DNA from: Methanothrix harundinacea
Lineage (GTDB): Archaea; Halobacteriota; Methanosarcinia; Methanotrichales; Methanotrichaceae
Length of the DNA: 19,389 nt
Direction of reading: 5' to 3'
NCBI GenBank assembly: GCA_002502785.1
Contig: DAQG01000071.1
Coordinates: 1 to 19,389, forward strand
The position numbers were made by a program, and so were the translations under genes. This document shows, piece by piece, positions 7,322-13,400 of this stretch (positions are counted from its first letter, which is position 1; each line of letters starts with the position of its first letter). The notes under the pieces are model-generated. The model saw only the letters and a list, made by a program, of their open reading frames with translations. It was not told the DNA's origin and ran no database searches.

Positions 7322-7951
7322 TCAAACAGCGCCCTGACCTGCCACGAAATTGCCAGCGAGATCCGGCGGCAGGACCACCTCAGCATGAACGGGTCCGGTG
7401 AACCCGGTTACATATGGGATTTTGTATCCGGCGGCAGTTCCAGATCCCACAAGGCCCGATGCCGAATAGGCGACGTAACTACCTTGAGCGGGGCTTGTCA
7501 GAAGGCTCAGCCTGACCCTATAGAGGGCCGGATCTCCTAAGGAGACCACGCGCAGATCCAATAGGCCGGATGCTGCAGATCCCGCTGCAGTGACCTGCCT
7601 CGAATCGCCTTTCGATGTCATGGTCCCCTCACCGAAGACCTCGCCGTCGGCCTGATAGAGCGTCAGGTCCAACTGCCGCGTCTCCTCTTCCATGAGGGAG
7701 ATGGACCAGATTCCGGCGACATCAGGCGAAAGCTGGCCAAGCGGCGCCAGATACTCGCCCTGCTCAATCCATCCAGTCCAGTTCTCCCCTGAAAGGTTCA
7801 TCATGCCGACGATGTAGCCCTCGGTATGATGAACGTCGACGATCTGAAGACCTTCGATTCCGAGCCATTCGTCTTCGGGCGATTCGTCCGCCGACGTCGG
7901 ATACGATAATGTCAGGAGGAGAGCCAGTATCAAAACCAGAATCGTTCTCAT
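7322..7951 (-). CDS. Secreted paralogue 3 of the four-gene array
   Basis: The product is 209 residues. The signal peptide is about 1-21 (ILVLILALLLTL, then PTSA). The mature start DESPEDEWLG is followed by IVDVHHTEGYI (37-47), nearly identical to paralogue 1. The core starts at AGIWSISLMEEETRQLDL (79-96), then LYQADGEVFGEGTMT, SRQVTAAGSA, LDLRVVSLGDPALYRVRLSL and QGSYVAYSASG (156-166). A tail of about 35 residues (PYVTGFTGPVHAEVVLPP onward) is unique to this member. GGAGG stands 11 bases before the ATG. The alternating hydrophobic pattern over about 100 residues suggests a small beta barrel or sandwich. No enzyme motif is seen. Confidence 0.75.
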   Translation of the reverse strand: MRTILVLILALLLTLSYPTSADESPEDEWLGIEGLQIVDVHHTEGYIVGMMNLSGENWTGWIEQGEYLAPLGQLSPDVAGIWSISLMEEETRQLDLTLYQADGEVFGEGTMTSKGDSRQVTAAGSAASGLLDLRVVSLGDPALYRVRLSLLTSPAQGSYVAYSASGLVGSGTAAGYKIPYVTGFTGPVHAEVVLPPDLAGNFVAGQGAV

Positions 7952-7996
7952 CGAATAAACCCCTCCGGAAGAAAAACCTCTAGAAGATAGAATCCG

Positions 7997-8003
7997 AAAA
8001 AAA
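7997..8003 (-). terminator. Oligo-T run between paralogues 2 and 3
   Basis: Seven T in a row on the minus strand lie about 25 bases after the stop of paralogue 2 and about 45 bases before paralogue 3. They may end or partly end the upstream transcript. Confidence 0.4.
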
Positions 8004-8027
8004 GTTGGGATGGATGCCCCCCTTTCA

Positions 8028-8669
8028 TCAGCTCATGGCGTTTCCGCCCGATACCCCCATCCCGACGCTTCCGACGCTGACCGTACCGGAGGGCTCAGCC
8101 GACGCCGTCTGGGCAGTTGAATAGAAGCGGTTGCCGTTGCAGTTTCCTGCCCAGGATACGCCGTCAGAGGAGTAGGCGTTGTAAGTGCCAAAGATGCTGT
8201 TTCCGCTCACAGTGGTTCTGAGCCTGTACATGCTGTTTCCGCCGACGGTTACCAGGCGAAGCGACAGGCCGGACCCTTCAGTGGACCCAGCAGCAGTGAC
8301 CTCCTGAGAGTTGACTCCCGTGGTCATGTAGCCCTTTCCGAAGACCTCGTTTCCATACTGGTAGAGGGTGAGGTCGACGGTTCTCGATGCGCTGTCAACG
8401 AGGCTCAAAGTCCACCTTCCAGCCACGTTAGACCAGGGTGATCCTGTGGTGGTAGGCGGGGTATAAACGGCGCTGCCGTTCGCGACGCCGGGACTCATCC
8501 CGGTAGTGGAGTCGATGTACCCCAGGGACTCGTCCTTGAAAGACGCCTGGAGGTCTTCTCGGATCTGGCTTCCGGTCATATCGTCCAGGTTGAGTTCATC
8601 TGACGCTACAGGAAATGCAAAAGCCGCCAATACGATCAGCGGCACCATAAATGCCTTTTGAAATTTCAT
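8028..8669 (-). CDS. Secreted paralogue 2 of the four-gene array
   Basis: The product is 213 residues with a signal peptide of about 1-23 (FMVPLIVLAAFAFPVAS). The N-terminal motif is eroded: the WLG and HHT parts are gone, but an acidic start and ESLGYIDS (47-54) line up with the YI end of the motif. The core is the clearest of the four: AGRWTLSLVDSASRTVDLTL (83-102), YQYGNEVFGKGYMTTG, QEVTAAGST, LSLRLVTVGGNSMYRLR and IFGTYNAYSSDG (159-170). A Ser/Gly/Thr-rich tail (184-213) follows, free of charged residues apart from one Glu. Translation is expected to be strong because AAAGGAGG lies ten bases before the ATG. Function unknown; exported. Confidence 0.75.
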   Translation of the reverse strand: MKFQKAFMVPLIVLAAFAFPVASDELNLDDMTGSQIREDLQASFKDESLGYIDSTTGMSPGVANGSAVYTPPTTTGSPWSNVAGRWTLSLVDSASRTVDLTLYQYGNEVFGKGYMTTGVNSQEVTAAGSTEGSGLSLRLVTVGGNSMYRLRTTVSGNSIFGTYNAYSSDGVSWAGNCNGNRFYSTAQTASAEPSGTVSVGSVGMGVSGGNAMS

Positions 8670-8679
8670 GTATCGCTAA

Positions 8680-8687
8680 CCTCCTTT
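8680..8687 (-). promoter_or_regulatory. Strong ribosome binding site of paralogue 2
   Basis: AAAGGAGG on the minus strand with a ten-base spacer to the ATG is the best SD sequence of the array. It contrasts with the apparently leaderless first paralogue. Confidence 0.6.
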
Positions 8688-8709
8688 ATCGTTGTGATGA
8701 GGATGGATT

Positions 8710-8731
8710 CGCCGGGACTGTTCGCCCGGCG
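8710..8731. other. Seven-pair GC hairpin between paralogues 1 and 2
   Basis: CGCCGGG (8710-8716) pairs perfectly with CCCGGCG (8725-8731) across an eight-base loop, 37-58 bases past the stop of paralogue 1. No T run follows on the minus strand, so it more likely shields an RNA end or marks a processing site than terminates. It could let paralogues 1 and 2 accumulate to different levels from one transcript. Confidence 0.45.
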
Positions 8732-8767
8732 TTCTGATCTCTGCTCGTTCTTTTCTCCTTAGACCCA

Positions 8768-9490
8768 TCAAGCTTTTCGGGATCCGGTGACGGTTCCTGA
8801 CCAGGTCGATCCGTCGCTGCCGTAAGCCGAATAGCTGCCGGAGACGAGATCTCCGGTAAGGGATAGGTCGAACCTGTAAAGGGTGATGGATTCGAGGGAT
8901 ACGAGATCGAGGCCAAGGCCGTTCCCGACGACAGTGCCGCTGGCGGCAGCCTGGCTCGCAGAGTCGAGGCCCGAAGGCGGCTGGTTCAACCAGTCGATCA
9001 TCGATTCGATCCCCTGGTCCTCCGAGGTGGCTGCACCGGCGGGGCCGTCAGACTGACCCAAAATCCCCTTTCCGAAGACGAGGCCTCCCGTCTGATAGAG
9101 GGCCAGGTCGAGGGATCTGGTGGTGCTCTCCGCCATCGCAAGAGACCATCTCCCAGAAAAGTCTGATGGCTCGGATGGGCTTGCGGTTTCCGCGACAGGA
9201 GGAGTCTGGGCGGTCGTTCCCGTCCCGCCTATGCTGTAAACCTCTTTTTTAGCGGGTGCGGTCGGCAGGGTGGCGATACCGCCGTCGGTGGCGTTTGTGA
9301 TCGTGCCGTTTTCGCTGGAGCTTCCAACCTTCGATATGTACTCGGCTGTGTGGTGTACGTCCGATATGGCCATCCCGCCCCCGAGCCAGTCGTCATCATC
9401 AGCAGCCTGGGCTGCGGAGACGAAAGATATGAGGACGACTAGAGATATCAGAGCCGTCTTACAGTTTGTCATCAATTTTTTAACCCCCAT
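8768..9490 (-). CDS. Secreted paralogue 1 of the four-gene array
   Basis: The product is 240 residues with a signal peptide to about residue 29 (LISLVVLISFVSAAQA). The mature protein starts ADDDDWLGGGMAISDVHHTAEYI (30-52), the array's shared N-terminal motif. A low-complexity Thr/Pro/Ser linker (55-108) leads to the core: GRWSLAMAESTTRSLDLALY (113-132), TGGLVFGKG, LGLDLVSLESITLYRFDLSL and VSGSYSAYGSDG (216-227). Compared with the others, the core has an insert of about 30 residues after LGQSDG. The ATG at 9490 sits about 25 bases from a TATA box, which suggests a leaderless message. An ATG at 9472 (MTNCKTALI) is the alternative. Function unknown; exported, first of four tandem relatives. Confidence 0.75.
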   Translation of the reverse strand: MGVKKLMTNCKTALISLVVLISFVSAAQAADDDDWLGGGMAISDVHHTAEYISKVGSSSENGTITNATDGGIATLPTAPAKKEVYSIGGTGTTAQTPPVAETASPSEPSDFSGRWSLAMAESTTRSLDLALYQTGGLVFGKGILGQSDGPAGAATSEDQGIESMIDWLNQPPSGLDSASQAAASGTVVGNGLGLDLVSLESITLYRFDLSLTGDLVSGSYSAYGSDGSTWSGTVTGSRKA

Positions 9491-9510
9491 TTCTGGGGAT
9501 GAACTTCTGG

Positions 9511-9520
9511 GTATAAAATC
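9511..9520 (-). promoter_or_regulatory. TATA box of the secreted-paralogue cluster
   Basis: The minus strand reads GATTTTATAC, centred about 25 bases upstream of the ATG at 9490. This spacing puts the transcription start at or next to the start codon. Confidence 0.5.
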
Positions 9521-9552
9521 GTTTTGTTCTCAGAAACCGGGAACTGGTGAGA

Positions 9553-10704
9553 TCATTCTCCCGTCTCGAATATGAATGAGTGAGCCTGCCTGAACTTTTC
9601 GTCCTTCATCATGCATCCCTCGGGCTTTCCCTTCATCCACCGGTCCCGCCCCATCTCTTTCCAAATATCCTTCAGGCTCTTATCCCGGACGTTTCCGAAG
9701 GGGATGGGCATGTAGGCGCAGGGCAGGACGTCGCCCGAGGCGTCGACGTGAAGCCATCTTCGGCCCGCAAAGCAGCCGAACATATCGGGGCTGAGAAGGT
9801 AGGGGAAGGCAGAAACCCTGGGCCCCTCAGGCAAGCGGTTCTTCTCCTCATGGAACCGACTGAGCCGGTCGACATCGCCCTTGCTCAAAACTTCGTTCAT
9901 ATGGGACGACCACCTCCCCACCGCCACGATCTCGTATAGGGATAGCTCGTGAGCCCCCAACTCCGCTGCAAGGGAATAGGCGTCCTCGAGGTCGTCGATG
10001 TTCATGGGGGATGCGACCATGAACAGGTCCACCATCAGGCCTCCAGCCAGGGCGTTTTTGATCCCGAAGAGGGCGTCGGAGAAGGCGCCCGTTCTTCCTC
10101 GGAACCGGTCGTGCTCTTTGGGATTAGGGCTGTCGATGCTTATTCTGACGGCGTATAGACCAGCCCTTTTCAGGGACTCTGCCCGCTCCTCTGCCAGGCC
10201 GTGGCCACTGGAAAATGATGCAGATATCGCCCTCTCGTCGACTTGGGCCACCAGATCCGGAAGGTCGCGCCTCAGCATCGGCTCACCGCCGTCGAAGGAT
10301 ATCATGTAGCTTCCGAGGTCGAGGGCTTCATTGATCACCCTTTTTACGTCCTCGGAGCTGAGGACATCTCCCGTTCGTGATGGTGCGCTGCAGTGGACGC
10401 AATCGTTGGGACAGGCGCGTATGATGGCGATCGAGACCTGGTCAGGAACCCTCCTCCTCGTCAGGGCCGCCACCTGGGAGGAGATCATCCGATCGAAGGC
10501 GAGGCTCGGGGCCGGGGGGATCCAGGTTGAAAAGACGATCTGATCGGGTCCAGAACTGATCGGCTTCTCTTTGGAGAAGGTTTCGTTGATCTTTCTGATG
10601 ACGGGACCTGCGACCCTTGAGAGGGGGCCAGTCGCCCGGAAGGTGATCTTGCCGCCTTCGGTCTCAGCCTCTATCTTCAGCAGCGGTTTTTCAGCGACTT
10701 GCAT
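9553..10704 (-). CDS. Radical SAM protein with SPASM-like C-terminus
   Basis: The 383-residue product starts at the ATG at 10704, 28 bases inside the end of the prenyltransferase gene; a longer frame to 11064 only shadows that gene. CPNDCVHC (98-105) is a C-x3-C-x2-C site for the 4Fe-4S cluster that cleaves S-adenosylmethionine, and FDGGEP (137-142) is the SAM-binding GGEP motif. IRISIDSPNPKEHD-like residues (187-199) fit the barrel. The C-terminus has C311-x12-G-x4-C329 and C364, as in SPASM/twitch domains that hold an auxiliary cluster. About 90 residues before the core form an extra N-terminal domain of unknown role. Such enzymes modify peptides, cofactors or lipids. Coupling to a prenyltransferase suggests a prenylated or lipid substrate, but this is inference. 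Confidence 0.85.
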   Translation of the reverse strand: MQVAEKPLLKIEAETEGGKITFRATGPLSRVAGPVIRKINETFSKEKPISSGPDQIVFSTWIPPAPSLAFDRMISSQVAALTRRRVPDQVSIAIIRACPNDCVHCSAPSRTGDVLSSEDVKRVINEALDLGSYMISFDGGEPMLRRDLPDLVAQVDERAISASFSSGHGLAEERAESLKRAGLYAVRISIDSPNPKEHDRFRGRTGAFSDALFGIKNALAGGLMVDLFMVASPMNIDDLEDAYSLAAELGAHELSLYEIVAVGRWSSHMNEVLSKGDVDRLSRFHEEKNRLPEGPRVSAFPYLLSPDMFGCFAGRRWLHVDASGDVLPCAYMPIPFGNVRDKSLKDIWKEMGRDRWMKGKPEGCMMKDEKFRQAHSFIFETGE

Positions 10705-11534
10705 TCTTCTCCCCACTTGTCTACGATGCTTCCCAGCCTCGCCTTGATCTTTTCGTCCCCACCGGCCTCGGCTAAAGCCATCTTCGCGGCGCGGCAGTGG
10801 TCCCTGATCACCTCGGCGCAAAGGCTGAGCGTCGTCTCTTTCGAGTGACCCCGGCTGTATATCACGGGAAGGGTGATCGATGTCTTCTCCGACGATTTGC
10901 CCTTCTCCATCCCCAAAAACTCGTTCAGGTCGTCGGCGACCTGGTAGGCGAGGCCCAGGTGCATCCCGTAGCTCTCGAAGAGGGCGACGTCCTCGTCGTC
11001 GGCGCCCGCTATCAGGCATCCGATCTTCGAGGAGGCTGATATGAGGGACGCCGTCTTCTTGCATATGCAGAGGTAGTAGTCCTCGGGCCTGTTCCTGCTG
11101 GCGAGGTCCAGCATTTCCCCTTCAGACATCTCCATGCAGGCTTGTGAGAAGGCCTCGATCACAGGCTGGCTGTAGCCGGACATGAGGCCGATGGACCTGG
11201 ATATCAGGTAATCGCCACAGAGGAGGGCCGCCTCCATGCCGTATTTTTGAAAAGCGCTGGCTGCGCCCCGCCGCTGCGTCCCGCAGTCCAAGATGTCGTC
11301 GTGGACGAGAGATGCCGCATGGACCAGCTCCATCGCCAGGGCGGCGTCCACCGATTCGACGGCGTTGCAGCCGAAGGCTTCTGACGAGAGGACGAGTATA
11401 AGGGGTCGGACCCTCTTTCCGGGCGAGGTGAGGACGTACTTTATGACCTCGCCTAGGCCAGAGCCTGGCAAGCTCTCGGTCAGCCTCTCAAGCTCACCGT
11501 TAATCAGATGATACTCGTCCCAGACCTCGAACAT
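10677..11534 (-). CDS. Trans-polyprenyl diphosphate synthase
   Basis: It condenses isopentenyl diphosphate onto allylic diphosphates in the cytoplasm. The 285-residue protein has GKRVRP (39-44), the first aspartate motif DDILD (79-83), QRRG (87-90), the KKTASL segment (159-164) and the second motif DDLNE (201-205), whose last Asp is replaced by Glu. Four and five residues before DDILD are Ser and Ala. Archaeal GGPP synthases often have a large aromatic at the fifth position to limit chain length, so a product longer than C20 is possible. It is followed, with a 28-base overlap, by the radical SAM gene. A TATA box 22-31 bases before the ATG suggests a leaderless message. Product length is not certain. 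Confidence 0.85.
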   Translation of the reverse strand: MFEVWDEYHLINGELERLTESLPGSGLGEVIKYVLTSPGKRVRPLILVLSSEAFGCNAVESVDAALAMELVHAASLVHDDILDCGTQRRGAASAFQKYGMEAALLCGDYLISRSIGLMSGYSQPVIEAFSQACMEMSEGEMLDLASRNRPEDYYLCICKKTASLISASSKIGCLIAGADDEDVALFESYGMHLGLAYQVADDLNEFLGMEKGKSSEKTSITLPVIYSRGHSKETTLSLCAEVIRDHCRAAKMALAEAGGDEKIKARLGSIVDKWGEECKSLKNRC

Positions 11535-11555
11535 CTCGGAGGTGGTTGGCCGGAT

Positions 11556-11565
11556 CTATATTTAG
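11556..11565 (-). promoter_or_regulatory. TATA box of the prenyltransferase gene
   Basis: The minus strand reads CTAAATATAG, with its centre about 26 bases from the ATG at 11534. Archaeal transcription starts about 25 bases from the TATA centre, so the RNA should begin at the start codon. Confidence 0.6.
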
Positions 11566-11593
11566 TTGTTGCGAAACGGAACCGACGGTTGCG

Positions 11594-11607
11594 TCTTTTC
11601 GAAAAGA
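11594..11607. promoter_or_regulatory. 14-bp perfect palindrome, possible operator
   Basis: TCTTTTCGAAAAGA is its own reverse complement. It lies 29-51 bases upstream of the prenyltransferase TATA box, in the gap between divergent genes. The position fits a binding site for a dimeric regulator, but no second copy was found in the window. Confidence 0.4.
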
Positions 11608-11754
11608 GATTCGTCGGACAGTTGCGGGGCATCTCTTCGTTTTTCTCAGAACATTCCGATTCATTTAGTCGCCGGATGGTCGAAGACCGGAACGGACCCA
11701 TGGCCCCCAAATCATCAGAAAAAGTATCCTGGAGTTATAACCGGCGACACAAAA

Positions 11755-11763
11755 GATATTATA
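11755..11763 (+). promoter_or_regulatory. TATA-like element of the laminin-B-like gene
   Basis: GATATTATA is centred about 39 bases before the ATG at 11798. GGAGAGG (11783-11789) stands eight bases before the ATG and may serve as ribosome binding site if transcription starts upstream of it. Confidence 0.4.
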
Positions 11764-11797
11764 CGATATCTGCAGAAGTTCTGGAGAGGATACGCAT

Positions 11798-13339
11798 ATG
11801 AAGGCGATTTTGGCTCTATCTTCGGCTCTGCTCCTCGTTCTCGGACTGCAGGGCACAGTGGGCTCGGCCCAGACTCTGGCCAGCACCTTCGATGAGGGCG
11901 ACGATGGATGGGGTTCAGAGGGGGTTGCCCGCCTATCATGGCAGCAATTTGGGGGTGATTCGGTTGGGTTCCTTCAGGCGGAGAACGCTGGCGTCGGCGT
12001 CTGGAGCTATGAATCGCCGACATCCTGGTCTGGAGACTGGAGCCGGTACGTCGGAGGTATATTGAGCTTCGACGAAAGGCTGATAGCATCCGATGGCCCC
12101 GATCCGGAAGGGAGTCGTGTGAAGATCCTGGGGTCCGACGGGACGGTCCTGTCCTGGTCCTGCCCCGCTCCAGAAAGGTTCTGGACCGGTCGCGAGGTAG
12201 TCCTCAATGCCTCCAACTTCGGGGCTTCGGAGGTGGAGTTTCGACGGACTATGAGGTCGGTGACAGGAATCGCGATCGGGGGCGAACGGACGGGAAAAAG
12301 ATCGATCCTCGGCCTTGACAACATCGTCGTCGCGCCGCCTTCGGGGCTGGACCTCTCAGCCAACTTCAATGAAGGCGATGGCGGGTGGAGGCCCGATGGC
12401 GACGTCTCTTTCGAATGGAGGGAGATGGGCGGAAACGGCGGAGGTTTTCTCGTGGGCCGGGATCTCGGCGACGGCAGCACCTGGTACTACGTCTCGCCGA
12501 GGTCATGGTCTGGGGACTGGACCCCTTACGTCGGAGGCATATTGAGCTTCGAATTGAAGATGATCGACTCTGGCACGGGCGAGCCTTACGATGCAGATTT
12601 GGTGAGGATAGTCGGGTCGGATGGGTCGGTCGTCTCAGTCTTCTGCACACCCTCTTCAAGTTCAGAAGATATGCCCGAAAGCGCATGGACCCAGCGCAGG
12701 GTGGCCCTCACCCCTGCGACCTTTGGAACGACCGAGGAGACATTCTCAAGGGTCTTGAGGTCTGTGGACCGAGTTTTGATCAGGGGCGAGTACTCTGACA
12801 GAAGCGACGTCGAGGGGCTGGACAACGTCATCGTCACTCTGCCGGTGATGACCGATCTTGTAAGCACCTTCGATCTCGGGGACGAGGGATGGAGAGAGGG
12901 TCGGGACGTCTTCCTCTCCTGGAGCGAGGCCGGAGGAAATCCGGGCGGTTTTCTTTTGGGCGAGGACCAGGGGTCTGGACAGACCTGGTACTACGTCTCC
13001 CCCGTCTCGTGGACAGGAGACTGGACACCATACGTAGGGGGCGTATTGAGCTTCGACTTGAAGATAGTCGATTCAGGGAACGGCAGCTCCACCTTCGGGG
13101 ACGTGGTCCGGATATACGGTTCTGACGGGTCTTACCTCTCCTGGTCCTGCGACCCGCCAAAAGGAACATGGACCCGCCGCCAGGTCTCCCTGGTGCCGTC
13201 CTCGTTCAAAGAGTCCGGCGGGAGCTTCGATCTGGTGATGGGAGACGTCTCGGAGGTCTGGACCAGGGGCGAGTACAGTAACATGAGGGACGTGGGGGGC
13301 ATCGACAACGTGATGGTCACCCTGGGCCCGGAGGGATAA
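11798..13339 (+). CDS. Exported protein with three laminin-B-like domains
   Basis: The 513-residue product has a signal peptide (1-24, ILALSSALLLVLGL). Three tandem domains of about 150-160 residues lie at about 29-178, 188-347 and 356-509. Each opens with FD.GD.GW, has a middle SP.SW(S/T)GDW..YVGG(I/V)LSF, then GSDG..(L/V)S(W/V).C, and closes with RGEYS...D..G(L/I)DNV.VT (the first copy varies). This layout matches laminin IV type A (laminin B) domains known from secreted bacterial and eukaryotic proteins. They are beta-rich and assumed to bind partners or carbohydrates. One Cys per repeat is conserved after GSDG. There is no membrane anchor, sorting signal or enzyme motif. Its neighbour downstream, 61 bases away, is also a repeat-built exported protein, so an envelope or matrix role is likely but not shown. 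Confidence 0.8.
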   Translation: MKAILALSSALLLVLGLQGTVGSAQTLASTFDEGDDGWGSEGVARLSWQQFGGDSVGFLQAENAGVGVWSYESPTSWSGDWSRYVGGILSFDERLIASDGPDPEGSRVKILGSDGTVLSWSCPAPERFWTGREVVLNASNFGASEVEFRRTMRSVTGIAIGGERTGKRSILGLDNIVVAPPSGLDLSANFNEGDGGWRPDGDVSFEWREMGGNGGGFLVGRDLGDGSTWYYVSPRSWSGDWTPYVGGILSFELKMIDSGTGEPYDADLVRIVGSDGSVVSVFCTPSSSSEDMPESAWTQRRVALTPATFGTTEETFSRVLRSVDRVLIRGEYSDRSDVEGLDNVIVTLPVMTDLVSTFDLGDEGWREGRDVFLSWSEAGGNPGGFLLGEDQGSGQTWYYVSPVSWTGDWTPYVGGVLSFDLKIVDSGNGSSTFGDVVRIYGSDGSYLSWSCDPPKGTWTRRQVSLVPSSFKESGGSFDLVMGDVSEVWTRGEYSNMRDVGGIDNVMVTLGPEG

Positions 13340-13400
13340 GCGTTCAAGACATGATCCCCTCCGCAAAGTTTTTGACATTTCGCGCCGATATATTTTCTAT

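Noticed and set aside
6629..9490. Identification of the array as the known major sheath protein
   Set aside because: I cannot match these sequences to any sheath protein from memory, so the sheath link is left as a hypothesis.
10705..11064. Longer N-terminus for the radical SAM protein
   Set aside because: This frame lies wholly inside the prenyltransferase gene and is arginine- and glycine-rich, as expected of an antiframe. The ATG at 10704 begins the protein-like sequence.
13386..13397. TATA box for the PPC/propeller gene
   Set aside because: The AT-rich motif is only about 10 bases before the ATG, too close to drive a transcript containing this start, and no better downstream start was found.
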